A DNA stretch of 24,646 bases. Origin: Bryobacterales bacterium (GTDB taxonomy: Bacteria > Acidobacteriota > Terriglobia > Bryobacterales > Bryobacteraceae). Shown piece by piece: positions 13,530 to 20,720 of the stretch. The translations under genes were made by a program, and so were the position numbers. Where the stretch lies: the NCBI GenBank assembly GCA_016789785.1, contig JAEUQE010000124.1, forward strand, positions 1 to 24,646, given 5' to 3'. Within the stretch, counting starts at the first letter, position 1; each line of letters starts with the position of its first letter. The notes beneath the pieces are model-generated. The model was not told the origin of the DNA, searched no databases, and saw nothing but the letters and a program-made list of their open reading frames with translations.

Positions 13530-14849
13530 TTGCCTGTCAACAGTTCTGTAAATATCGCTCCGGCTGAAGGAAAGCTGGGGATCCTGATTCCCGGTATCGG
13601 AGCTGTCTCCACCACGTTCATCGCTGGAGTGGAAGCAATCAAACAAGGCGTTGGCCGTCCCGTCGGTTCCTTGACTCAGTTGGCGACCATTCGCCTGGGA
13701 AAGCGCACCGACGGACGCACACCGCTCATCAGGGATTTTGTGCCGCTGGCCGGCCTGAGCGATCTCGTGTTCGGCGGTTGGGACATTTATCCCGACACCG
13801 CCTACGAAGCCGCGGTCAATGCAAAGGTCCTGGAACCCGCGCTGCTTGAGCAGGTGAAACAGCCGTTGCAGTCGATCAAGCCGATGGCGGCGGTGTTCGA
13901 TCAGGAGTACGTGAAGCGCATTCACGGACCCAACGTCAAGACGCAGGGTTCGAAGATGGACAAGGCGCAGGCCCTCATCGCCGACATCGAGAACTTTCGC
14001 AAGACCAACGATTGCAGCCGTCTGGTAATGATCTGGTGCGGCTCCACCGAAGTGTTCCACACGCCCACCGCGGTTCATCAGACGCTGGAGAGCTTCGAAG
14101 CCGGTCTGGCGAAGAACGATCCCGACATCGCGCCGAGCCAGGTCTACGCCTACGCCGCGCTGAAGACGGGAACTCCCTTTGCCAACGGGGCACCCAATCT
14201 CACTACCGACATCCCCGCGCTGCTCGACCTTGCACGCGACCGCAACATCGCCATCTGCGGCAAGGACTTCAAGACCGGGCAGACCTTCATGAAGACGCTG
14301 CTTGCTCCTGGCTTCAAGGCTCGCATGCTCGGCATGAGCGGCTGGTTCTCGACCAACATTCTGGGCAATCGCGACGGCGAGGTGCTGGAGGACCCGGGCT
14401 CCTTCAAGTCGAAGGAAGAGACGAAGCTCTCGGTGCTGGAGCAGATTCTGCAGCCGCACCTGTATCCGGAACTCTATAAGGACCTCTACCACGCCGTCCG
14501 CATCAACTACTACCCGCCCCGCGGCGATGCGAAAGAGGGCTGGGACAATATCGACATCTTCGGATGGCTCGGCTATCCGATGCAGATTAAGATTGATTTT
14601 CTGTGCCGGGACTCGATCCTGGCCGCGCCACTGGTGCTCGACCTCGTGCTGTTCCTCGATCTCGCACAGCGCGCTGGCATGAAGGGCATCCAGGAATGGC
14701 TCTCCTTCTACTTCAAGGCGCCGATGACCGCTCCGGGCCTGTATCCCGAGCACGACATTTTCATCCAGCTCATGAAGTTGAAGAACACACTGCGATGGAT
14801 GCGCGGTGAGGATCTCATCACGCACCTTGGTCTCGAATACTACGACTAG
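13530..14849 (+). CDS. Inositol-3-phosphate (myo-inositol-1-phosphate) synthase
   Basis: This protein of about 439 residues converts glucose 6-phosphate to inositol 3-phosphate through an NAD-bound intermediate. The N-terminal GKLGILIPGIGAVSTTFIAG is the NAD-binding segment. Family blocks KDFKTGQTFMKTLLAPGF, MSGWFSTNILGNRDGEVL and IKIDFLCRDSILAAPLVLDL contain the lysines, Asn and Asp of the active site. The TTG at 13530 is chosen because GAAGGAG stands at 13512-13518 and homology starts just after it; the open frame runs back to 13347 but that part overlaps the divergent regulator. Product may feed inositol phospholipids or an inositol-based solute. The epimerase 32 bases downstream may be cotranscribed. 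Confidence 0.9.
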   Translation: MPVNSSVNIAPAEGKLGILIPGIGAVSTTFIAGVEAIKQGVGRPVGSLTQLATIRLGKRTDGRTPLIRDFVPLAGLSDLVFGGWDIYPDTAYEAAVNAKVLEPALLEQVKQPLQSIKPMAAVFDQEYVKRIHGPNVKTQGSKMDKAQALIADIENFRKTNDCSRLVMIWCGSTEVFHTPTAVHQTLESFEAGLAKNDPDIAPSQVYAYAALKTGTPFANGAPNLTTDIPALLDLARDRNIAICGKDFKTGQTFMKTLLAPGFKARMLGMSGWFSTNILGNRDGEVLEDPGSFKSKEETKLSVLEQILQPHLYPELYKDLYHAVRINYYPPRGDAKEGWDNIDIFGWLGYPMQIKIDFLCRDSILAAPLVLDLVLFLDLAQRAGMKGIQEWLSFYFKAPMTAPGLYPEHDIFIQLMKLKNTLRWMRGEDLITHLGLEYYD

Positions 14850-14881
14850 AGAATTCCAAAAAGGCAAGCTGTACATTACCT

Positions 14882-15874
14882 ATGAAAGTTCTGGTAATTG
14901 GAGGCACGCTCTTCATTGGCCGCCCCCTTGTCCAATCCCTGCAAAAAGCAGGTCATGAAGTATGGATCCTGCATCGCAAGCCGGAGCACGACTTCGGCAA
15001 GAAGGTCGGCAACCTCACTGCGGACCGCAATGACCCTGCCGCTGTGAAGCGCGCCATCGGAGAGCACAAGTTCGAAGTCGTGTTTGACAACGTGTACGAC
15101 TGGCAGCGCGGCACCACCGCTACCCACGTCGAGGGGACCGTGAAAGCTTGCGGCGACAACCTGAAACGGTACGTCTACATGTCTTCGGTGGCCGCCTATG
15201 GTGACGGCCTGAACCATCATGAAGGAGACGCGCTGGCGGTGGACGACCACCCGGATACCTACGTTCGCAATAAGGCGCAGTCCGAACGTCAACTCTTCCG
15301 CATGCATCAGCGCTATGGAACGCCGGTAGTGACGTTGCGCCCGCCCTACGTTTACGGGCCGGGCAATCCGTTCTACCGCGAAGCCTTCTTCTGGGATCGC
15401 ATGCGCGATGGCCGCCCCATCATCATTCCCGGCGACGGCCGCCGGTTGATGCAGTTCGTCTTCGTGAAGGATCTGGTGTGGGCTTGCCTTCGCGCCATGG
15501 AAGAGCCCAACGCCGTGGGGCATGCGTTCAACGTTGCCAACTCGCGCCCGCTGACGCAGGTGGAGGTGGTGCAGGCCATCGGCGAAGCCGCAGGAAAAAA
15601 GCCCTCGCTGGTACGCATTCCCCGGGAGCGCATTCTTGCCTCCGGCGGCGATCCCATGAAAGCTCCACTCTACTTCGGCGTCTACTTCGATCTGCCCGCC
15701 ATCACCCAGGTGATCAGCAAGGCCCAGCGCGTGTTGAAGTTCAAGCCCACTCCCTTCATGGATGGACTCAAGGAAACGTACCGCTGGTACACGCGCAACA
15801 AGACCAAGATGCTGATCGACTACGGCTTCGAGGATCGCCTGCTCTCGCACTATCAAGTGGCCGCTCACGCATAA
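14882..15874 (+). CDS. NAD-dependent epimerase/dehydratase (extended SDR)
   Basis: The 330-residue protein has the dinucleotide-binding motif VLVIGGTLFIGRPLV (3-17), the SDR active-site YVRNK (Y127, K131), MSSVAAYG (100-107), LRPPYVYGPGNPFYRE and FVFVKDLVWA, all typical of extended short-chain dehydrogenases acting on nucleotide sugars. The GGTxFIGR variant of the glycine motif is shared with a subgroup of unknown substrate. It follows the inositol-phosphate synthase closely, and a joint role in making an inositol- or sugar-derived product is possible but not shown. From 15875 to 16049 I see no gene. Confidence 0.85.
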   Translation: MKVLVIGGTLFIGRPLVQSLQKAGHEVWILHRKPEHDFGKKVGNLTADRNDPAAVKRAIGEHKFEVVFDNVYDWQRGTTATHVEGTVKACGDNLKRYVYMSSVAAYGDGLNHHEGDALAVDDHPDTYVRNKAQSERQLFRMHQRYGTPVVTLRPPYVYGPGNPFYREAFFWDRMRDGRPIIIPGDGRRLMQFVFVKDLVWACLRAMEEPNAVGHAFNVANSRPLTQVEVVQAIGEAAGKKPSLVRIPRERILASGGDPMKAPLYFGVYFDLPAITQVISKAQRVLKFKPTPFMDGLKETYRWYTRNKTKMLIDYGFEDRLLSHYQVAAHA

Positions 15875-16049
15875 ACCTCCACGGTGCCAAAGCCTGCGCC
15901 AGCCGGCGCGGACCTGGGCAGCCGGACTCTGGAAGGCATTCCGTACGGTGCGCCGCGATTCGCCACGCGCACTGGCCGCGATTCACTCACCGTCCGCATG
16001 CGAAATCGCTCCGAACCCCGATATTTATGTGGTCTGGTTCACATTGTCT

Positions 16050-16078
16050 TTGCCACCCGCAAAAAGCTGTGATACGAT
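16050..16078 (+). promoter_or_regulatory. Promoter of the RRM protein gene
   Basis: TTGCCA (16050-16055), a 17-base spacer and TACGAT (16073-16078) make a good sigma-70-type promoter. Transcription would begin near 16085, leaving a leader of about 68 bases with CGGAG around 16131-16135. Confidence 0.6.
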
Positions 16079-16152
16079 GAAGTTGCTCTGATGGACTGCG
16101 TCCACGGACGGGCCCACCAAAGAATCCCCAACGGAGTGATTTACACCACCGA

Positions 16153-16551
16153 ATGAGTTTTACGGTTTTTCTTGGCAACCTGCCTACCTGGGTTACCAAA
16201 GACGACATTCTCGCTTGGCTGAGGGCGGAAAGCCTGGTCGCGGATGAAGTCAAGGTGATCCGAAACCCCGAAACCCAGGAGTCCAAGGGCTTCGCCTTCA
16301 TTGAGGCGCCGAACGCGGAAGAGATGGATTCCATCATCCGCCGCTTCGACCGGGCCCCGCTTGAAGATCGTATTCTTCGGGCCAACCCGGCGCAGCCGCC
16401 AAAATCGAAAGGCATGAGGCCGCAGGCTGCCACCTCTCAGAACGCTCTCAACAGCGCTGACAGGCCTAAGCGCGGCGGTAAAAAGCATAAGAAGAATAAG
16501 GCCCCTCAGCCGCAGAGCGCTTTTGCGCAAGAGCTGGCAAAGGCCCTTTAG
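16153..16551 (+). CDS. RRM-domain RNA-binding protein with basic tail
   Basis: This 132-residue protein has one RNA recognition motif (about 3-78): RNP2 is VFLGNL (5-10) and RNP1 is KGFAFIEA (45-52), with the aromatic residues expected to stack on RNA bases. The tail (about 100-132) is rich in Lys and Arg, including RPKRGGKKHKKNK. Bacterial single-RRM proteins are often small, cytoplasmic and cold- or stress-induced RNA chaperones; such a role is inferred. The gene stands alone with its own promoter (16050-16078) and terminator (16577-16617). The nearest ribosome site (GGAG) is about 17 bases before the ATG, longer than usual; the in-frame alternative is not available because the GTG at 16136 reads into a stop. 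Confidence 0.9.
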   Translation: MSFTVFLGNLPTWVTKDDILAWLRAESLVADEVKVIRNPETQESKGFAFIEAPNAEEMDSIIRRFDRAPLEDRILRANPAQPPKSKGMRPQAATSQNALNSADRPKRGGKKHKKNKAPQPQSAFAQELAKAL

Positions 16552-16576
16552 GACTTCTCCTCTTCCTACCTCATCG

Positions 16577-16617
16577 AATCGCGGTCCACATCCTCAGGAT
16601 GGGGCCGCGATTTCAAT
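16577..16617 (+). terminator. Terminator of the RRM gene
   Basis: AATCGCGGTCC (16577-16587) pairs with GGGCCGCGATT (16602-16612) as an 11-bp stem with one G-T pair. The loop itself holds a small inverted repeat (ATCCTCAGGAT). A T-rich stretch follows. Confidence 0.65.
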
Positions 16618-16661
16618 TCTCCTCGTAGCTCCTTCCTGTCTCGTTTTCCCACACAGCAACG

Positions 16662-16690
16662 TTCATCCATCCGCAACTCGGTGATATAGT
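16662..16690 (+). promoter_or_regulatory. Likely promoter of the PIN-TRAM gene
   Basis: TATAGT at 16685-16690 is a good -10 box; TTCATC at 16662-16667 is a weak -35 with a 17-base spacer. Confidence 0.4.
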
Positions 16691-16752
16691 GGTTAACCAG
16701 AAGTCTCGCGTGCTGTGCGCGACGGCCTCTCCATCCAAAGGGGGATGGGAAC

Positions 16753-17829
16753 GTGAACGACCTGCTTGTCATTAGGCTTTTCTTCGTCCTGCTGATCACC
16801 GTCTGCGCTTTCTTTCTCAAGCCCTTCGCCCTCGCGCCAGTTTTCTCCGCTCTGATCGGGCTCGTCTTCGGCGTCGGTATCGTCCTGTTTGAGATCCGGG
16901 TCCGTCAGGTCAGCCTGAAGCGGCTCATTGGGGCGGCGATTGGCAGCATTCTTGGCATCATCGGCGCCTACTTCATCTCACTCGTGCTGCGCCAGGCGCT
17001 TCCTGACAATGCCACCACTATTCCTTTTCTGCAATTGCTTGTGCTGTTGCTGATGACTTACGTCGGCCTCATCCTCGGCGCCAACAAGGGGGACCTGCTG
17101 AACCTTGCCGCTTTTGGTGGTGTCTTCGGTGGCGAGAAGGTCCAGAAGCATGCCTTCAAGATTCTCGACACCAGTGTCATCATCGACGGCCGTATCGCCG
17201 ACATTGTGGAGACAGGCTTCGTCGACGGCGCGTTGGTGATCCCTCAGTTCGTGCTGCGCGAATTACAACTCGTGGCGGACTCGGCCGACTCGATGAAGCG
17301 CAATCGCGGACGCCGTGGTCTCGACATTCTGCAGCGCATTCAGAAGATGCCCGACCTCAACATCCAGATCGTCGAGGATGATTTCCCGCAGGTGCGTGAC
17401 GTCGACATGAAGCTCATCGAATTGGCGAAGCTGTACAACTGCAAGATCGTCACCAACGATTTCAACCTGAACAAAGTCGCACAGCTTCATGGCGTGGATG
17501 TGTTGAACATCAATGAACTCGCCAACGCGCTGAAGCCCGTTGTTCTGCCTGGCGAAACGATGCGTGTCTTCATCCTGAAAGAAGGCAAGGAATACAACCA
17601 GGGCGTCGCCTATCTGGATGACGGCACCATGGTGGTGGTTGATAATGCCAAGCGCCTCATCTCGAAGACCATCGACATCTCTGTCACCAGCGTGTTGCAG
17701 ACCACGGCGGGCAAGATGATCTTTGGCAAGTACGACGAGCGTGTGCACGGCGTTCACGAGAAGCATCCCGCGCCTGAGAAGCCCGGCCGCGAGCATCATC
17801 CAGCCGCCGCCGCGCCACCCGGAAACTAA
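16753..17829 (+). CDS. Membrane-anchored PIN and TRAM domain protein (YacL-like)
   Basis: The 358-residue protein has about four membrane segments in residues 1-110, a PIN nuclease-type domain (about 135-255) and a TRAM domain (about 264-325). The PIN acidic residues are D139 in ILDTSVIIDGR, E170 in FVLRELQ, D218 in VRDVDMK and D236 in VTNDFNLNK, so the metal site looks intact. PIN domains cut RNA and TRAM binds RNA or ribosomes; the membrane form resembles YacL of Firmicutes, whose gene also precedes ispD and ispF. The start is GTG 16753 after a G-rich ribosome site. The tail after residue 330 is His/Pro/Ala-rich and looks disordered. The cellular target is unknown. Confidence 0.92.
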   Translation: MNDLLVIRLFFVLLITVCAFFLKPFALAPVFSALIGLVFGVGIVLFEIRVRQVSLKRLIGAAIGSILGIIGAYFISLVLRQALPDNATTIPFLQLLVLLLMTYVGLILGANKGDLLNLAAFGGVFGGEKVQKHAFKILDTSVIIDGRIADIVETGFVDGALVIPQFVLRELQLVADSADSMKRNRGRRGLDILQRIQKMPDLNIQIVEDDFPQVRDVDMKLIELAKLYNCKIVTNDFNLNKVAQLHGVDVLNINELANALKPVVLPGETMRVFILKEGKEYNQGVAYLDDGTMVVVDNAKRLISKTIDISVTSVLQTTAGKMIFGKYDERVHGVHEKHPAPEKPGREHHPAAAAPPGN

Positions 17830-17956
17830 AGATCGGTCCACACCCGATCCGGACTTTGCGTTGCAGGTTGCCGGCCTCTCGCCGGACGCCGCGCCGTCGG
17901 CTTGTGGCTTCTGCCTTCTCATTTTTCTTCTCCGTCTCCTTCTTCCACCCTCGCGG

Positions 17957-17967
17957 TAGAATAAGGA
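17957..17967 (+). promoter_or_regulatory. -10 box and Shine-Dalgarno of ispD
   Basis: TAGAAT (17957-17962) is immediately followed by AAGGA (17963-17967), eight bases before the ispD ATG. If the box is used as -10, the message would lose this Shine-Dalgarno; if transcription comes from the PIN-TRAM gene, the site is available. Confidence 0.4.
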
Positions 17968-17975
17968 ACACACAC

Positions 17976-18689
17976 ATGAATGTTTCGGTGATCATTCCTG
18001 CTGCCGGTATGGGCACGCGCATGGCGCGTCTTCAACCGGAAAAGGCCGGTGCGGGCCGCAAGCAGTTTCTGTTGCTGGATGGATCGCCCATCCTCGTTCA
18101 TACGCTACGCAAGTTCGTCGCGTGTGCCAGTGTGCGCGAAATCGTCGTGGCGTTGCCTGCTGACAATATCGAATGGGCTCGTGAACTGGTCGAAAAGGAG
18201 CACTTCTCCAAGGCGGTCCGTTTCGTCGAAGGCGGCGAAACCCGGCAACAGTCCGTTGAGAACGCGCTCTCCACTCTCGCTCCCAATACGACGCTGGTCG
18301 CCGTGCACGATGCCGTGCGTCCCTTCATTGAGGTGGCAACCATCGAAAAGGTGATCGCGCAAGCCGCCGAAGCCGGCGCCGCGATCGTCGGCATCGTTCC
18401 CGTCGACACCGTCAAGCAGGTGCACCTGAACAAGATTCGCGCCACCATTCCGAGAGACCGCCTGGTTCTCGCGCAGACACCGCAAGTGTTCCGCTTCGAT
18501 CTCATCAAACTCGCATTCGAGCGCGCGAAGGCAGACAACTTCACAGGGACCGATGAAGCGAGTCTCGTGGAGCGCCTGGAAGAAGTGGAAGTGAGCGTGG
18601 TGGCTGGCTCGGATCGCAACATCAAAATCACGAAGCCTTCCGATCTCGATCTCGCGCGGCTGTACCTCCAGCAGGAGCAGGCGAAGTGA
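17976..18689 (+). CDS. ispD: 2-C-methyl-D-erythritol 4-phosphate cytidylyltransferase IspD
   Basis: IspD joins CTP and MEP to give CDP-methylerythritol in the MEP isoprenoid pathway. The 237-residue protein has the nucleotide-binding loop IIPAAGMGTRM (6-16), KQFLLLDGSPIL (29-40), GGETRQQSVENAL, the active-site VHDAVRPF, TVKQV, AQTPQVFR and TGTDEASLVE, and it ends with NIKITKPSDLDLA, all typical of the family. The ATG at 17976 is used because homology begins with it and AAGGA precedes it; the frame runs back to 17856 but that part is low-complexity. ispF follows 73 bases later. Confidence 0.95.
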   Translation: MNVSVIIPAAGMGTRMARLQPEKAGAGRKQFLLLDGSPILVHTLRKFVACASVREIVVALPADNIEWARELVEKEHFSKAVRFVEGGETRQQSVENALSTLAPNTTLVAVHDAVRPFIEVATIEKVIAQAAEAGAAIVGIVPVDTVKQVHLNKIRATIPRDRLVLAQTPQVFRFDLIKLAFERAKADNFTGTDEASLVERLEEVEVSVVAGSDRNIKITKPSDLDLARLYLQQEQAK

Positions 18690-18762
18690 TCTTCGAAGTC
18701 GATCGCAACATGCGCCTTTCCTTTCTCATCCCATCGATCGTGAGTGCGCAAGGACGGCTACG

Positions 18763-19248
18763 GTGATCGAATACCGCACCGGACTCGGATGGGACGTGCA
18801 CCGGATCGCAACGGGACGTCTGATGATTCTCGGTGGCGTGACCATTACGTGTGACTTCGGGCTGGACGGACACTCCGATGCCGATGTCCTCGCGCATGCC
18901 ATCACCGACGCGATCCTCGGCGCGGCATGCCTTGGCGATATCGGCATGCACTTCCCGGATACCGATCCGCGGTGGAAAGGTGCGGACAGCATGAAGCTGC
19001 TCGCGCATGCATGGAAGCTCGCGCGCGAAGCAGGCTTTACGTTGGTCCACATCGACTCGACTGTGATTCTGGAACGTCCGAAGTTGAAGGACTACCGCTT
19101 GCCGATTCGAGAGAGTCTCGCATCGTGTCTTGGTCTCGCACTGGATCGTGTATCCGTGAAGTTCAAGACCGCGGAAAAGGTGGGACCCGTCGGTGAAGGA
19201 CGTTCCGCGGAAGCACAGGCGATTGCGACACTCGCAAGGACCGTCTGA
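18763..19248 (+). CDS. ispF: 2-C-methyl-D-erythritol 2,4-cyclodiphosphate synthase IspF
   Basis: IspF closes the cyclic diphosphate ring in the MEP pathway as a trimeric zinc enzyme. The 161-residue protein has GLGWDVHRI (metal ligands D11 and H13), GHSDADVLAHAITDA (H45 completes the metal site), GDIGMHFPDTDPRWKG (59-74) and the C-terminal trimer motif KTAEKVGPVGEG. The start is GTG 18763 with AAGGA eight bases upstream. IspE, which acts between IspD and IspF, is not in the window. Confidence 0.95.
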   Translation: MIEYRTGLGWDVHRIATGRLMILGGVTITCDFGLDGHSDADVLAHAITDAILGAACLGDIGMHFPDTDPRWKGADSMKLLAHAWKLAREAGFTLVHIDSTVILERPKLKDYRLPIRESLASCLGLALDRVSVKFKTAEKVGPVGEGRSAEAQAIATLARTV

Positions 19249-19300
19249 TTCACATCGCAGTGAGCGCGCATCGCGGCTTACGCTTCGATCCGCAGCCATC

Positions 19301-19330
19301 AAAAGAAAGAGGCTCCGGTTTCCCGGAGCC
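19301..19330 (-). terminator. Intrinsic terminator of the lysine-rich mini-gene
   Basis: Read on the minus strand, GGCTCCGG (19330-19323) pairs perfectly with CCGGAGCC (19318-19311) and is followed by TCTTTCTTTT. It lies 29 bases past the small gene's stop and faces the right way for it. Confidence 0.75.
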
Positions 19331-19359
19331 CCTGGTTGACGAACCTTGATCCGCCTGGC

Positions 19360-19431
19360 TTACTTCTTCTTCTTTGCAGCAGCCTTCTTGGCGGGCGCCT
19401 TCTTGGCAGCTTTCTTGGTTGCGTTCTTCAT
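19360..19431 (-). CDS. 23-residue Lys/Ala-rich histone H1-tail-like peptide
   Basis: An ATG at 19431 opens 23 codons beginning MKNATKKAAKKAPAKKAAAK and ending in a Lys run before TAA. Composition is almost only Lys, Ala and one Pro, like one repeat of the H1-type tails found in bacterial histone-like proteins (AKKAPAKKAAAKK pattern). AGGGAG stands nine bases before the ATG. Upstream is a promoter with correct 17-base spacing (19491-19519), and downstream an intrinsic terminator (19301-19330), so every part of a gene is present in about 190 bases. It would bind nucleic acid or another polyanion through charge; this is inferred from composition. It might be missed by gene finders because of its length. 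It could in principle be a remnant of a longer gene, but the complete signals argue against that. Confidence 0.75.
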   Translation of the reverse strand: MKNATKKAAKKAPAKKAAAKKKK

Positions 19432-19460
19432 CGATTGATTCTCCCTAACATCAGATTTTG

Positions 19461-19479
19461 GCGATCTTGCAAAGATCGC
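19461..19479 (-). other. Perfect hairpin in the 5' leader of the mini-gene
   Basis: GCGATCTT (19461-19468) and AAGATCGC (19472-19479) form an 8-bp stem with a three-base loop. It sits near the predicted 5' end of the transcript (start near 19484), where it could protect the RNA or act as an operator. Confidence 0.55.
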
Positions 19480-19490
19480 AGCGTGATTCA

Positions 19491-19519
19491 TATATAAGGT
19501 TGTTCGAGAGGAAAGTCAA
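19491..19519 (-). promoter_or_regulatory. Promoter of the lysine-rich mini-gene
   Basis: On the minus strand TTGACT (19519-19514), a 17-base spacer and TATATA (19496-19491) make the best -35/-10 pair in the window. Confidence 0.7.
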
Positions 19520-19587
19520 GGAAAAAATGCGCGCGAAGCTCATTTCGAATTCGAAGACACCCTTCCAGACCATAAAACGTTTCTGCG

Positions 19588-19593
19588 TAGAAT
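19588..19593 (+). promoter_or_regulatory. -10 box of rlpA (leaderless type)
   Basis: TAGAAT ends eight bases before the GTG at 19602, the distance expected between a -10 box and the first transcribed base. Confidence 0.5.
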
Positions 19594-19601
19594 TGTTTTA
19601 G

Positions 19602-20258
19602 GTGCTTTTGAGGCTCTTCACCACACTCGCGCTCGTCCCCGTCATCACTGTGATGCTTCTCACAATGGCGTGTGGACGGCGTTCGCGAACATCCATTCCG
19701 GCGATGCCGCGCGCCGGTGACACGGAGAACGGCATCGCCAGTTGGTATGGCGATCCCTATCACGGCAGACAAGCGGCGAACGGCGAGATCTACGACATGA
19801 ACAAGCTCACCGCCGCGCATCGCACGCTTCCGTTCGAAACGAAAGTGCGCGTAACGAACCTCGCCAACGATCGTGAAGTGGATGTGCGCATCACAGACCG
19901 CGGTCCGTTCATTGATGGACGCATCATCGATCTCTCACGTGAAGCGGCGCGCCGCATTGACATGATCGGACCCGGCACCACTCGCGTGCGAGTGCGTGTG
20001 CTCGAAGTGCCTCCCAACGCGCGGCTCGATCAAGGTCCATTCACTGTCCAGGCCGGCGCCTTCCGTGAACGTGACCTGGCGGAGCGTCTGCGCAAAGATC
20101 TGTCTCGTGGCTTCAGCAACGTCCGCATCGCACGGTCGAAGAGAGATGACGGCATATGGCGCGTGCTGGTAGGAAGTGAAGACTCGATCGATGAAGCGCA
20201 CAAACTGCTCTTCCGTGTGCGCGAGACTGTCAGCGACGCAATGGTCGTTCGAGAATAG
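19602..20258 (+). CDS. rlpA: RlpA-family septal/cell wall protein with SPOR domain
   Basis: This 218-residue envelope protein has a hydrophobic N-terminus ending in LLTMAC, a slightly unusual lipobox (Thr at -3) with C24 as the lipid-attachment Cys. Residues about 44-130 form the double-psi beta-barrel of Rlp[20 protein letters not shown], then [13 protein letters not shown], and [16 protein letters not shown] with the conserved Asp residues. Residues about 143-218 match a SPOR domain ([17 protein letters not shown]), which binds denuded glycan strands at division sites. RlpA of Pseudomonas is a lytic transglycosylase acting on such strands. The GTG start is chosen because of the signal sequence and the TAGAAT box eight bases before it. 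Confidence 0.9.
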   Translation: MLLRLFTTLALVPVITVMLLTMACGRRSRTSIPAMPRAGDTENGIASWYGDPYHGRQAANGEIYDMNKLTAAHRTLPFETKVRVTNLANDREVDVRITDRGPFIDGRIIDLSREAARRIDMIGPGTTRVRVRVLEVPPNARLDQGPFTVQAGAFRERDLAERLRKDLSRGFSNVRIARSKRDDGIWRVLVGSEDSIDEAHKLLFRVRETVSDAMVVRE

Positions 20259-20272
20259 AGAGAACACTCCAG

Positions 20273-20677
20273 ATGAACAACTCATCGCAGCCCGCCGCCC
20301 TCGCTCATCGCTTCCATGGAACATGGCGCCTTGTCTCCTATGAGTGCGTCAGCGGTTCACAGGAACCTCGCTTTCCTCTCGGTGAAGATGCGGTGGGACT
20401 CCTCGTCTACTCGAGTGATGGCTTCATGAGTGGACAAGTCATGAAGCGCGGCCACACTTCCGCGAGCGAGTACATCGCCTACTGCGGGCCGTTTCATGTG
20501 GACGAGGACGCCGGTGACGTGGTGCATCGCGTCGAAGCAAGTTTGCTCGCCCGGTGGATCGGCACGGAGCAACGTCGCCACTTCGAGTTTGCGGGTGATG
20601 ATCTGATTCTCACCGCGATCACTGAGCGTGATGGCGCGATGATCACTTACCGCCTGATCTGGCGCAGGGCTCGGTAG
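20273..20677 (+). CDS. Lipocalin-like domain protein
   Basis: The 134-residue protein matches the small lipocalin-like domain family: HGTWRLVSYE (15-24), PLGEDAVGLLVYSSDGFMSG in the first third, and a C-terminal strand ITYRLIWRR. Proteins of this kind bind small hydrophobic or polar ligands; the ligand is unknown. There is no signal peptide. It starts 14 bases after the rlpA stop and is probably cotranscribed, though no clear ribosome site is seen. Confidence 0.8.
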   Translation: MNNSSQPAALAHRFHGTWRLVSYECVSGSQEPRFPLGEDAVGLLVYSSDGFMSGQVMKRGHTSASEYIAYCGPFHVDEDAGDVVHRVEASLLARWIGTEQRRHFEFAGDDLILTAITERDGAMITYRLIWRRAR

Positions 20678-20707
20678 CGTACACTCATCCCGGCATTGCT
20701 GTTCGGG

Positions 20708-20713
20708 TAGAAT
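20708..20713 (+). promoter_or_regulatory. -10 box of the MBL hydrolase (leaderless type)
   Basis: TAGAAT ends seven bases before the ATG at 20721, so transcription should begin at or next to the start codon. No clear Shine-Dalgarno is present. Confidence 0.5.
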
Positions 20714-20720
20714 CATCCGC

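Noticed and set aside
13428..14876. Minus-strand frame of 482 codons
   Set aside because: Antisense shadow of the inositol-phosphate synthase in GC-rich DNA; no recognisable domain.
14876..15868. Minus-strand frame of 330 codons
   Set aside because: Antisense shadow of the epimerase, of nearly the same length; the plus strand has the Rossmann and YxxxK motifs.
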